NCBI RefSeq assembly: GCF_020829645.1
Contig: NZ_JAIVFS010000006.1
Span: 62,001-126,000, forward strand
From: Nostoc mirabile CHAB5784
GTDB lineage: Bacteria; Cyanobacteriota; Cyanobacteriia; Cyanobacteriales; Nostocaceae
Reading direction: 5' to 3'
DNA: 64,000 bases
Part shown: positions 1 through 8,011 of the stretch, piece by piece
Position numbering within the stretch: position 1 is the first letter of the stretch
Layout of the letters: every line of letters begins with the position of its first letter
Translations under genes and position numbers: made by a program
Notes under the pieces: generated by a model
Told to the model about the DNA's origin: nothing
The model's database searches: none
Seen by the model: the letters and a program-made list of their open reading frames with translations, nothing else

Positions 1-99
1 AATTTTTTGACACTGCGTCTATTATTTATAATTTTCTAGAAGAGTAATATGGTACCGGTAAACTAAATTAATTGAGTAATCGACTGAAAAGGAAAAACT

Positions 100-1104
100 A
101 TGTCGCCTGGAAAGCCTACCATTTTGGTAACGGGGGGAGCTGGATATATTGGTTCTCATACGGTGCTTGCTTTGAAACAAGCGGGTTATAACGTTGTCAT
201 AATTGATAATCTGGTCTATGGGCATCGTGACCTGGTAGAAAAGGTTTTACAGGTAGAACTGATAGTAGGGGATACAGGCGATCGCGCCTTGCTAGATCAT
301 CTATTTCAAACCCACGATATTGCTGCTGTGATGCACTTTTCTGCTTATGCCTACGTAGGAGAATCGGTGACTGACCCGGCTAAATACTACCGCAATAACG
401 TTGTTGGTACTTTGACCTTGTTGGAAGCGATGCTGACGGCATCTGTTAAGAAATTTGTCTTTTCTTCTACTTGTGCCACCTACGGTGTACCAGAATTTGT
501 ACCCATTCCAGAAAACCATCCCCAAAATCCGATTAATCCCTATGGCGCTACAAAGCTAATGGTAGAGCGGATTCTTTCTGATTTTGATGTTGCTTACGGT
601 TTTAAATCAGTGCGTTTCCGCTATTTTAATGCTGCTGGTGCTAATCCGAGTGGCTTACTTGGCGAGGATCACAACCCAGAAACCCATTTGATTCCCTTGG
701 TGCTGATGACAGCTTTAGGCAAACGAGAATCCATCTCAATTTTCGGCACTGATTACCCTACGCCCGATGGTACTTGTATTCGTGATTATATTCATGTTAA
801 CGACTTAGCAGATGCCCATATTTTGGGATTGGAATATTTATTGAAAGGTAGCGATAGCGAAGTTTTCAATTTGGGCAATGGCAGTGGTTTCTCTGTCAGA
901 GAAGTTATTGCAGCTAGCGAACAGGTGACAGGAATTTCCATACCAGTAGAAGAACGCTCACGCCGTCCTGGCGATCCCCCAATTCTCATTGGCACCAGCG
1001 ATAAAGCTAGAACAATCTTAGGCTGGCAACCTCAGTATCCATCCATCAAAGATATTGTCGCTCACGCGTGGCAGTGGCATCAGAAGCGACATCATTCGAC
1101 TTGA
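100..1104 (+). CDS. galE: UDP-glucose 4-epimerase
   Basis: This enzyme interconverts UDP-glucose and UDP-galactose in the cytoplasm, supplying galactose units for polysaccharides and galactolipids. The 334-residue length is normal for the family. The N-terminus carries the NAD-binding Rossmann motif TGGAGYIGSHT (glycines 12, 15, 18). The short-chain dehydrogenase catalytic set is visible as SST at 122-124 and YGATK with Tyr148 and Lys152. The C-terminal RRPGDPP segment is also typical of GalE. The ATG follows a purine-rich stretch (aaaaggaaaaact) that can act as ribosome binding site. It stands alone; the next gene begins more than 100 bp downstream. Confidence 0.95.
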   Translation: MSPGKPTILVTGGAGYIGSHTVLALKQAGYNVVIIDNLVYGHRDLVEKVLQVELIVGDTGDRALLDHLFQTHDIAAVMHFSAYAYVGESVTDPAKYYRNNVVGTLTLLEAMLTASVKKFVFSSTCATYGVPEFVPIPENHPQNPINPYGATKLMVERILSDFDVAYGFKSVRFRYFNAAGANPSGLLGEDHNPETHLIPLVLMTALGKRESISIFGTDYPTPDGTCIRDYIHVNDLADAHILGLEYLLKGSDSEVFNLGNGSGFSVREVIAASEQVTGISIPVEERSRRPGDPPILIGTSDKARTILGWQPQYPSIKDIVAHAWQWHQKRHHST

Positions 1105-1153
1105 TGGCATTGAGCCGAGATGCAGTTATGGCTATTTGTCTTTTTCTCTACAA

Positions 1154-1216
1154 TTTGTACAAACTGTACTTATGGTACGACAGTGCATTCATCTCTATAA
1201 GTACCAACAGTACAAA
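1154..1216. promoter_or_regulatory. Inverted repeat, candidate operator of the RHH gene
   Basis: Two arms of 22 bp, 1154-1175 and 1195-1216, are imperfect inverted copies of each other, sharing TTTGTAC and GTACTTAT blocks. The right arm ends 5 bp before the ATG of the ribbon-helix-helix gene. RHH proteins of the Arc/CopG type commonly bind such repeats in their own promoter, so autoregulation is the natural inference. The same sequence could also form an mRNA hairpin over the start region. Confidence 0.5.
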
Positions 1217-1221
1217 AAGTT

Positions 1222-1344
1222 ATGATTGGAATGAACCGTAAAGTGGTAACTATGAGCGGGAAAAGACGAATAGCCGTAAATCTAGAACCTGAAATTTATC
1301 AGCAGATGGAACAGGAAGCCACCAAAGACAAGAGGGCAGCATGA
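1222..1344 (+). CDS. Small ribbon-helix-helix (CopG/Arc-like) protein
   Basis: A 40-residue open frame. The segment KRRIAVNLEPEIYQQMEQEA fits the beta-strand then helix A pattern of Arc/MetJ/CopG DNA-binding proteins; the second helix would be short or incomplete, so it may be a truncated form. Its TGA stop overlaps the ATG of the next gene in an ATGA arrangement, which indicates translational coupling. In-frame ATGs at 1231 and 1252 are alternative starts; none has a strong ribosome binding site. The inverted repeat just upstream supports a role as an autoregulated repressor or antitoxin-like partner. The function is inferred from the pattern only. Confidence 0.55.
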   Translation: MIGMNRKVVTMSGKRRIAVNLEPEIYQQMEQEATKDKRAA

Positions 1345-1640
1345 GTCAAGCCAAAGATGACCGCCTAGACCGTATCGAAGCCGCCCTAGATAACCAAGTG
1401 GTGGTAAACGCACAGTTACGTACCTCAACCCAACAATTGAGCGCAACAGCTGAGGCATTACTCTCTACTGTCCAGATACACCAGCAAAACTTTGAGGTAC
1501 TCACAGCACGGTTTAACGCCCTTGTTGAGAGGCAATTACAAACCGATGCCAGGTTAGAAGAGTACCAACGTACTACTAGCGCCGCACTCGACAGAATTGG
1601 CGCGGTCTTAGACTACCTAGTCAGACAGCAAGACCGTTGA
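1341..1640 (+). CDS. Small coiled-coil protein coupled to the RHH gene
   Basis: A 99-residue protein, nearly all predicted helix, with heptad-like hydrophobic spacing (for example RLDRIEAALDNQ near the start and AALDRIGAVLDYL near the end). It has no cysteine, no signal peptide and no membrane segment. The start codon overlaps the stop of the ribbon-helix-helix gene, so the two are very probably co-translated and may work together. I do not recognise a named family. A toxin role would be a guess; the sequence does not resemble a known toxin fold. Confidence 0.6.
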   Translation: MSQAKDDRLDRIEAALDNQVVVNAQLRTSTQQLSATAEALLSTVQIHQQNFEVLTARFNALVERQLQTDARLEEYQRTTSAALDRIGAVLDYLVRQQDR

Positions 1641-1752
1641 GCAATATGTGACATTTCCATGACTAAACCTGATTATGCGATCGCTTTGGCATTTTATCGA
1701 CTCAGGGCATGAGGGAGACGAGAGGGACAAGGAAGAGAAATTGCTCCATTGT

Positions 1753-1795
1753 CTCCCTACTTCCCACTCCCCACTCCCTACTCCCCACCCCTCCT
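1753..1795. repeat. Heptameric STRR, GGGGAGT type
   Basis: On the minus strand this reads as repeated GGGGAGT/AGGGAGT heptamers. It covers the end of the neighbouring minus-strand gene and supplies that gene's last residues and TAG stop. STRR heptamers are typical of heterocystous cyanobacteria. Confidence 0.7.
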
Positions 1796-2476
1796 CATAC
1801 TTTGCATGACGACAACTAAGATGCCAATAAATCCGAGAATTGGCAGTGCGATCGCCCAAGTTGGTAATTGTTGAGATTCACCCTCTACTAAATTACCATT
1901 GACATCTCGCAGGTTTCGTGTATTCTGTGTAGACCCGCCTCCTGCCACAGTCACTTCAAATTTGAATTCAAAGGGTTTGAATCTTGCCCCAGAGACAGGT
2001 TTTCCATTTAGTTGCAACTGATAAATACCTGGCTTGGGAAAGACAACTTCCGCACCTGGAATGCCTTGATAGCGTTCAGCTGCAACAGGTTCTAACTGTG
2101 GTTCTAACAGTGGTGGCTCTCCGGCTGCATAGGGTTGGGCATAAACAGCCAACTGACAATTACACTGTGACAGAGGAATCACCCTTCCACCTCTGCGGGT
2201 AAGTGCAAACCAGGCTTGGCTTGGTTCTCCAGCACGGGGATTATCATTTGGTTCAATGTGAAGAGTGCCACCGACATCTCCAGCTACTTCCACTTTATGA
2301 GCAAAAACAGGGTAAATATTAGTTATTGATATAACTAAGCAACTCAGGAATAATAAATACTTTATTGTTCCTTGATGCCAGGAAATGCCTTTAAACAGGT
2401 AATGCCTCTGTTTTTGACTCGTTGAGATGGAGCCAGAAAATAAGGATGATTTACCGCGATTTGGTTGGGGGAACAT
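1778..2476 (-). CDS. Exported or membrane-anchored protein next to TauE/SafE-like gene
   Basis: A 232-residue protein. Residues about 38-60 form a hydrophobic stretch ending in VFAHKVEV, a likely signal peptide, so the true start may lie downstream of the first codon. The extracytoplasmic part contains a CNC pair and a stretch (PGIYQLQLNGKPV) that looks like a beta-sandwich domain. A second hydrophobic helix (LPTWAIALPILGFIGILVVVM) near the C-terminus would anchor it. It overlaps the upstream membrane gene by 26 bp, suggesting one transcript and a shared process. The last residues RRGGE and the stop are made by an STRR repeat. No family is recognised with certainty. Confidence 0.65.
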   Translation of the reverse strand: MFPQPNRGKSSLFSGSISTSQKQRHYLFKGISWHQGTIKYLLFLSCLVISITNIYPVFAHKVEVAGDVGGTLHIEPNDNPRAGEPSQAWFALTRRGGRVIPLSQCNCQLAVYAQPYAAGEPPLLEPQLEPVAAERYQGIPGAEVVFPKPGIYQLQLNGKPVSGARFKPFEFKFEVTVAGGGSTQNTRNLRDVNGNLVEGESQQLPTWAIALPILGFIGILVVVMQSMRRGGE

Positions 2477-3722
2477 AAAACTTTTCTACGGCTAACTTTG
2501 ACCAAAAAAAGCGCGAACGTACCATCAAGACACCGAGGGTAGCAATTCCCATCAGTACTGCCGCTAATTTATTTCCCCAAGTTGATTCCAAGGAACCCAG
2601 GTAATGGGAACCAATCAACACAGTATGAATGGCACTCAAGAGCAAGGCTGGCACACCCAATAGATGAATCTGTCGCCAACGCTTGCCCAAAGATTTCTGC
2701 AACGATTCCCAACTCGTTAAAGCGGCGGGGGACATTAATACCAATGCTACAGCACCCGCAGCCATACCCCACTGAAATTCTGGCGGCAGGAAATAAAAGG
2801 CGGCAAAATTCCATTGCAATGAGTGTTCTATCATGTGGGCGGTGTGAACCACAGAAAGCACAAAAGATCCCACTCCCAATCCCCGGCGGTAACGCAGTGG
2901 TGATGCCCACAAGCCACTAATAGGACGCGCAATTAGCGCCAAGATTAAGCAGATTAAGGCGGCGTGTCCGGTGTAATCTACCATTGTGTCACCAGTCCGC
3001 AACAAGGTAATCACGCCAATGATGAGTGTCACCCAACCGCCTAATCGAAACAACTGACTGCGCCTGTCTTTACTTACCAACGATGTGGAAACGCCTACAC
3101 CTAGCATAGTGGGCAGGGTTCCCAAGCCAAAAGCCAGCATAGTTGCCCCACCCATCCATAAATTGCCAGTTTCAGCAGCTTTAATTTGGGCAGCATACAG
3201 GAAACCACAGGGCATTAAACCCCAAGTCATTCCTAAAAGCATTGGCGTCCACCATTTGGTTTTTAAGGAAAGCTTAACCATTCCTGTGCTGAGGCGATCG
3301 TGTAAACTACCTTGTAATAATGGGTGTAACACGGGAATGCGCGGCAGCAAATCAGGTTTTACTTGTCCTAAGCCAAACCAAATCAGCATTACGCCAGTTA
3401 GAATTGCCATCCAACGCCGGAAGTCGCTACCAACGCCCGCTAGCTGTCCACCTTGCAGCAATACCGAACCTAGCGCCCCAATGCCAGCACCGACTAGGGC
3501 ATAGCTCAACATCCGCCCCAAGTTTAGCAGGATATGAAATTTTAATTGCTGTTGCCAAGTGTCGGACTTTTCTAAGGTTGATGTCCGTCCCAAAGAGACT
3601 GTTTGTGGAATTTTCGACTGATGAGACAGGGAAAACGCCACTGTTAGGGGGCCACACATGCCAAAGCAATGCCCAAAACTCCCCAGGAACCCCAGGATTG
3701 TGATCAGCAACAAATCTACCAT
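2451..3722 (-). CDS. TauE/SafE-type (UreH-like) multi-pass membrane protein
   Basis: A 423-residue integral membrane protein. The N-terminus GFLGSFGHCFGMCGPL is the hallmark of the UreH/SafE-like transmembrane domain (COG2836 type), with paired cysteines at the membrane face that could bind a metal. A second half-motif, GMTWGLMPCGFLY, occurs in mid-protein. Several further membrane helices follow in an extra C-terminal part, so it is longer than the minimal domain. Relatives are annotated as sulfite exporters or implicated in metal handling; substrate cannot be read from sequence. The next gene overlaps it by 26 bp. The region just upstream of the start contains GAGTTCT-like heptamer repeats (about 3730-3762). 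Confidence 0.8.
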   Translation of the reverse strand: MVDLLLITILGFLGSFGHCFGMCGPLTVAFSLSHQSKIPQTVSLGRTSTLEKSDTWQQQLKFHILLNLGRMLSYALVGAGIGALGSVLLQGGQLAGVGSDFRRWMAILTGVMLIWFGLGQVKPDLLPRIPVLHPLLQGSLHDRLSTGMVKLSLKTKWWTPMLLGMTWGLMPCGFLYAAQIKAAETGNLWMGGATMLAFGLGTLPTMLGVGVSTSLVSKDRRSQLFRLGGWVTLIIGVITLLRTGDTMVDYTGHAALICLILALIARPISGLWASPLRYRRGLGVGSFVLSVVHTAHMIEHSLQWNFAAFYFLPPEFQWGMAAGAVALVLMSPAALTSWESLQKSLGKRWRQIHLLGVPALLLSAIHTVLIGSHYLGSLESTWGNKLAAVLMGIATLGVLMVRSRFFWSKLAVEKFYVPPTKSR

Positions 3723-3930
3723 AAAAAAAACCTGAGTTCTGAGTCATGAGTTCTGAGTGTCAGAATAAAGATTTTGAAGAAGTAATAATAAGTTCTTTTC
3801 TTCTTTGCTCAGTACTCAGCACTCCTCTAGTGGGGCACTGTAAGTGAAGTTGCGATCGCTGTCAAAAGACAAGTTGTCAAACTTGATATTCACTCTAGGA
3901 AAGAAAGCTTGCCTGTAAATATCTTTAGCT

Positions 3931-4632
3931 GTGGTTTTAGTCTTTTTCGGGATAATGTCATTAAGCTATACGCCAATCAGTGTGATAACGCATAAAAAAG
4001 TAGAAGCTGAGAGGGCAGCGTACATGTCATATTTTGAATCAAACAATGACAATACCGTTCAAGTAAATGGAATTCAATTTGAAACTGTGATGCCTGAGCG
4101 TGTACTGCCAATTCCACCAAAGCTACCTGGTGCTAAAACTCAAGTTAAAGTTGGCATTCAGATTACTAACAATACGGCAAATCCTCGTAATTTATTACTC
4201 TGGGCAGGGCATCCAGAATTTATCCAACAAAATAAGCAAAAAGTGCCACAGTTTGGCCCTAATGTAAATGGGAGCTACAATCCCCAGCTATCTGATTTTC
4301 AATTATTGATGCCCGGAGAAAGCTTGTGTTTCGTATTAGAAGGATATTTTTACTGGGAGAGCAATAAACTGAAATTTCTATTTCTTGAAAAAGATGGTTG
4401 TAATTGGATATTCAGTGATTTTAATCATGGCAGATATTGGGTTCAGTTTACTTATAAAAATCAATACTCAGCATGGGAGCAGAGAGGCGGTTGGAGTAAC
4501 CCTATAGATTTAAAGCCAGTATGGGAGGAAGCAATTTACAATAACCCTATAAGTGATATTAACAAGATAAAAGATGTTTGGGTAGGTGAGGTAAATACAC
4601 ATCCTATTGAGTTTGATTTAACTATGCAGTGA
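3931..4632 (+). CDS. Hypothetical protein
   Basis: A 233-residue frame from a GTG at 3931. An ATG at 3955, preceded by a purine-rich gggata, or one at 4024 are alternative starts. The segment KVGIQITNNTANPRNLLLWAGHPEFI resembles a beta-sandwich strand pattern with an ITNNT motif seen in secreted or lipoprotein-like proteins, and the middle is rich in aromatic residues. There is no clear signal peptide. It stands alone, followed by 300 bp of AT-rich sequence. I do not recognise the family. Confidence 0.6.
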   Translation: MVLVFFGIMSLSYTPISVITHKKVEAERAAYMSYFESNNDNTVQVNGIQFETVMPERVLPIPPKLPGAKTQVKVGIQITNNTANPRNLLLWAGHPEFIQQNKQKVPQFGPNVNGSYNPQLSDFQLLMPGESLCFVLEGYFYWESNKLKFLFLEKDGCNWIFSDFNHGRYWVQFTYKNQYSAWEQRGGWSNPIDLKPVWEEAIYNNPISDINKIKDVWVGEVNTHPIEFDLTMQ

Positions 4633-4965
4633 ACTGAATTATATTTATAATTTTCATTTTTTTAAGGCAAATAATACCACTGTATTGACGTTTCGATGAC
4701 TACCTTTAAAATCCCAATTGATCTGAGATGGAAGGAAGGTAAGCTCAGAGTTAAGGCGGGTAAGTATCAGTTCCAGAGTCAAAGCGAATAATATAGGACT
4801 GGCATATTGACAAAAAGCATTATTTATGTTACATAGATAGTTCTATCACTACTAAGGTTCTCAAAAATATACTCACGTACAACTAAAGTGACCTGACTTA
4901 ATTAGATGAGGTATATTGAGCTTAGGACAAATAGATTAAAGCCATAATCACAGGCTTTGTTTATC
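4633..4965. other. AT-rich intergenic stretch with a 31-codon frame
   Basis: It contains one short frame at 4696-4791 (MTTFKIPIDLRWKEGKLRVK at its start) without a clear ribosome binding site. The 18 bases around its ATG nearly match a stretch in the downstream Doc-like gene, probably by chance. The rest should hold the promoter of the toxin-antitoxin pair. Confidence 0.3.
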
Positions 4966-5181
4966 ATGGAAACCTTGAGACTTCGTAAGATCAAAAACAA
5001 ATTGATACCATCTTTTCAAAGTCTAAAATTTAGACGTAGTAAGAATGGGGTACTTTTCGCTGTGAAACATTCTCGTAATCCTCAAACCACACCTGACAAG
5101 TCTGAATTTGAAAAGGCTATGGAAGCTTATCAAAAAGTAAGCAGTAAGTATAGGAATGCACTTCGTGAGCTAGCTAAGTGA
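4966..5181 (+). CDS. Putative antitoxin partner of the Doc-like toxin
   Basis: A 71-residue basic protein starting at the ATG at 4966; a TTG three codons earlier is possible but less likely. The N-terminal half is rich in Lys and Arg (RLRKIKNKL, LKFRRSKNG), and the C-terminal half is helical and acidic-basic mixed (EFEKAMEAYQKVSSKYRNALRELAK), as expected for an antitoxin with a DNA-binding start and a toxin-wrapping tail. It does not clearly match Phd or AbrB. The case rests on position: its stop overlaps the ATG of the toxin gene (ATGA). Confidence 0.6.
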   Translation: METLRLRKIKNKLIPSFQSLKFRRSKNGVLFAVKHSRNPQTTPDKSEFEKAMEAYQKVSSKYRNALRELAK

Positions 5182-5576
5182 ATGATATTTTTTGGTTGAG
5201 TGAGGCAGTCATTAAAGCGATGCACAAAGAACAACTAGCAGAACACGGCGGACTTCCAGGTATAAGAGATAGAAATCTGCTTTTAGCTAGTTTAGATAGA
5301 CCGAAAAATTTATTTGCTTATGGCGAACCTACACCAACTGTTTTTGAGTTAGCCGCGGCTTATGCTTTTGCATTTGCGAAAAATCATGCATTTATAGATG
5401 GTAACAAAAGGGTAGCTTTCGTTTCGATGGCTACCTTTCTTATATTGAATGGGTATTCTTTAGAAGTGCCAGAAAAAGAAGTTGTATTAATGATAAAAAG
5501 ACTTTCAACTGATCAAGAGACTCAAGAATCGATAGCAGATTGGATTAAAGAAAATTGTATTAAAATAGACAATTAA
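5178..5576 (+). CDS. doc: Doc/Fic-family toxin (death-on-curing type)
   Basis: A 132-residue protein of typical Doc length. The Fic active-site loop is present at residues 70-78 as HAFIDGNKR, with catalytic His70 and the phosphate-binding D-G-N-K-R. The upstream GLPGIRDRNLLLASLDRP segment is characteristic of Doc proteins. Doc enzymes phosphorylate elongation factor Tu and stop translation; canonical Fic enzymes AMPylate targets. The gene is translationally coupled to the small basic gene before it, forming a type II toxin-antitoxin module. All key residues are intact, so the toxin may be functional. Confidence 0.88.
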   Translation: MNDIFWLSEAVIKAMHKEQLAEHGGLPGIRDRNLLLASLDRPKNLFAYGEPTPTVFELAAAYAFAFAKNHAFIDGNKRVAFVSMATFLILNGYSLEVPEKEVVLMIKRLSTDQETQESIADWIKENCIKIDN

Positions 5577-5710
5577 GCTGATTGCAAAGTAACTTTGCAG
5601 GTTTATCTAAGAATTTAGGAAACCAAAATATTAAACCTTCCTAGCAATCCTGGAAAGTTATACCTGGGGATTTGCGCTACCCTAAGTCAGGAAGCCAAGG
5701 ATAAGATCGC

Positions 5711-6763
5711 ATGAGAAAATGGATTTGGCTGATGCTGTTGGTGCTGATGGCAGTTGCCGTGGTGGGTAGCAGAGGTGGCACGTTTTTTGAACAGCGTCCG
5801 TCGCCAGCAATTGTTGAAAGTATTCCAGTGGAAACACCCCAACCACAGCCAGAGTCAAAGGAAGTTGACAGTGCGCCGCAAGTGTCTACTAATAAGCTAT
5901 TAACCCATATCCAAAAGTTGAATTTTCAGCGCTACACAACAACAGAGCGATCGCTTACTCGCACTTATATCACAACTGAACTCACAAAATTAGGCTGGAA
6001 GCCCAAATTGGAAAAGTTCTCCGAAGGTGTGAATATTTTTGCCGAACGTGTAGGAACGAGCATTGCAGCTAAAGCAATTCTCGTGGGAGCGCATTACGAC
6101 ACTGTTGCTTTATCCCCTGGTGCTGATGATAACGCCAGTGGTGTAGCTGTGGTGCTGGAAGTAGCCCGCTTGCTCGGTTCCCGTCCTACGCCACGGACAT
6201 TACAGCTAGCTTTTTTTGACAAAGAAGAAGCAGGACTTTTGGGTAGTCAAGCTTTCGTTAGCAAGACGGCACGCTTGCAAAATTTAGGCGGAGCGATCGT
6301 TATGGATATGGTAGGTTATGCATGTTACACTCCTGGGTGTCAAAAATACCCTGCCGGATTGCCTGTTACCCCAATTAGCGACAAGGGCGACTTTTTGGCA
6401 GTAGTCGGTGATACAGAACATTTGCCTTTGCTGAGTGCCTTTCAAAATTCACAGATGCTCCCTTCAACCGCTGTGAATAAACAAAAATCAATGCCATCAG
6501 TCCTAACACTACCAATTCCTTTTAAAGGTTTACTGACACCAGACACCCTACGCAGCGACCATGCACCATTTTGGTATCAGGGTGTGGGTGCTGTGCTGGT
6601 GACAGATACCGCAAATTTACGTACTCCCCACTATCATCAACCTAGCGATATTCCAGCGACTATCGAGCGATCGTTTTTTACGGGAGCAGCACAGATTGTA
6701 GTCAATGCTACTACTGCCTTGTTAGAGAAAAACGAAGTTTTGGAAACTCAACCACCAAGCTGA
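5711..6763 (+). CDS. M28-family zinc metallopeptidase, exported
   Basis: A 350-residue protein with an N-terminal hydrophobic signal segment (MRKWIWLMLLVLMAVAVVGS) followed by a proline-rich linker. The M28 zinc ligands and catalytic residues are all present: His128 and Asp130 in GAHYDTV, Asp139/140 in GADDNASG, Glu172/173 in DKEEAGLLG, Asp199 in MDMVGY, and His307 or His309 in PHYHQPSD. M28 enzymes are aminopeptidases or carboxypeptidases that use two zinc ions. It probably acts in the periplasm or outside the cell. It is a single gene; heptamer repeats follow just after its stop codon. Confidence 0.88.
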   Translation: MRKWIWLMLLVLMAVAVVGSRGGTFFEQRPSPAIVESIPVETPQPQPESKEVDSAPQVSTNKLLTHIQKLNFQRYTTTERSLTRTYITTELTKLGWKPKLEKFSEGVNIFAERVGTSIAAKAILVGAHYDTVALSPGADDNASGVAVVLEVARLLGSRPTPRTLQLAFFDKEEAGLLGSQAFVSKTARLQNLGGAIVMDMVGYACYTPGCQKYPAGLPVTPISDKGDFLAVVGDTEHLPLLSAFQNSQMLPSTAVNKQKSMPSVLTLPIPFKGLLTPDTLRSDHAPFWYQGVGAVLVTDTANLRTPHYHQPSDIPATIERSFFTGAAQIVVNATTALLEKNEVLETQPPS

Positions 6764-6769
6764 CTGAAT

Positions 6770-6802
6770 AATTCGTAAATCGTAATTCGTAATTCGTAAT
6801 TA
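6770..6802. repeat. Heptameric STRR, AATTCGT type
   Basis: Four tandem AATTCGT heptamers (one with a one-base change) placed 7 bp after the peptidase stop codon. Confidence 0.85.
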
Positions 6803-6814
6803 AATAAGAAATGA

Positions 6815-7270
6815 CTAATTCCGCGTAGCGGTACTAGTTTTTGGTTCAGGGAAAGTCAAAGTCCAATTGTTTTTATCATTGATTTGAAAGTACAAACCTT
6901 GGAAAATCAGCCGCAGAGCCGTTCGAGTTCTAATAAAATTCCTTACCAGATAAGTTCCTGGTTCAGCAAAGATATCATTATAGTTTTTTATCTGACCAAA
7001 TTGTTTTGAACAGTAATTGCCAGCACCTTTTACTGTTAATACAAAAAATGGAGCTTTTTTGTATTTATCAGGAATCATAAAAATTCCATATACATGGTGA
7101 CGACCACGCCACGGCTGAACTATAACCTTAGTAGCATGTGCTTGGAATTTTATTGTTTTTGAAGCAAGAATTGCCTCGGAATTGCAATCAGAATTATTCA
7201 CAGGCCACCACAGTATAATAATACTCAGGGAGAGCAGCAAAATCAAAATATAGCGGAGTCTGCGATGCAT
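6815..7270 (-). CDS. Hypothetical protein with N-terminal membrane anchor
   Basis: A 151-residue basic protein. The start MHRRLRYILILLLSLSIIIL is a classical signal peptide or anchor, so the body should be periplasmic. The mature part has two cysteines (near CNSEA and YCSKQ) that could pair. Nothing in the sequence assigns a family. It is monocistronic and convergent with the M28 peptidase gene. Confidence 0.55.
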   Translation of the reverse strand: MHRRLRYILILLLSLSIIILWWPVNNSDCNSEAILASKTIKFQAHATKVIVQPWRGRHHVYGIFMIPDKYKKAPFFVLTVKGAGNYCSKQFGQIKNYNDIFAEPGTYLVRNFIRTRTALRLIFQGLYFQINDKNNWTLTFPEPKTSTATRN

Positions 7271-8011
7271 AAAGCCAAGAAAAATTGTTGATGTGGCTGG
7301 TAGAATTTGATGGGTAATGATAGTGCAGTTAAAGCAGTAAGACTATCCCCTGGCAACACCTATGCAACACGTTCTAAAGGGCAAAAAGAAAACATTAAGC
7401 GGTCGGTTAAACTTTGCGTCAAAAAAAAATTGCAGTCAAGAAATCAGCCCAGAAAAAGTTTAGATTGTAGATGCGATCGCTTACTCTGTTCTAAAGTTTT
7501 CTTACAGTATTAAACCTAGCTGAGAAACAATCAGGCTTTTGTGACTGTGAACACTGATTTATGCTCAATCTTTTTAGCTGTGATGAATTCTACAATTAGT
7601 TGCCTTTGTTATGTTTTTGATGTAATTCTGTTCGCATCTGCCGATGCTTTGAGGAGATCAGCGCAACGCCGATAGCGTACCCCTACTCTTAAAGCTTGCT
7701 ACGCGTAGCGTCTTGTAGAGAAGCGGTAGCGAGTCTTCTCCCTACAGCCCTTCTCAAGACAGGAGACGCTGTGTTTCGACTCCGCTCAACATAAATTCGC
7801 GTTCGGGCATCCTACGGCAGGCGCTAGCCTCTCACGAATGGGATTCGGGGAGACGCTAAAGGCGTTAGCGAGTCATCGAGCGTCATAGGCCGTCGTAGAC
7901 TCGCTATCCAGTTCAGCCAAAAATCTGCTTTTATTTCTAGGTGATTATTGGGGTAGTCAAATACACAAATATTCGTTATATTCCCGTCAGTAACATTTGG
8001 TATAAATATTT
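7271..8011. other. Intergenic region without a convincing gene
   Basis: Short frames on the plus strand around 7307-7513 lack ribosome binding sites and family resemblance. The middle part is repeat DNA (see next entry). The last 90 bp before the hydrolase gene should hold its promoter. Confidence 0.6.
7640..7912. repeat. Dispersed cyanobacterial repeat cluster
   Basis: This is a mosaic of short inverted segments such as gctacgcgtagcgtc and ggagacgct. The part at about 7738-7830 reappears in inverted orientation at about 43525-43628 (shared block cgactttgctcaacat-like with conserved gcgaattta). Such tracts are common between genes in Nostoc-type genomes. Confidence 0.65.

Noticed and set aside
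4696..4791. 31-codon frame upstream of the toxin-antitoxin pair as a gene
   Set aside because: Too short to judge, with no ribosome binding site; reported only as content of the intergenic stretch.
7307..7513. 68-codon frame on the plus strand after the membrane-anchored protein gene
   Set aside because: No ribosome binding site, odd composition rich in Lys/Arg/Cys, and no resemblance to any family; it overlaps a HIP1 site and runs toward repeat DNA.
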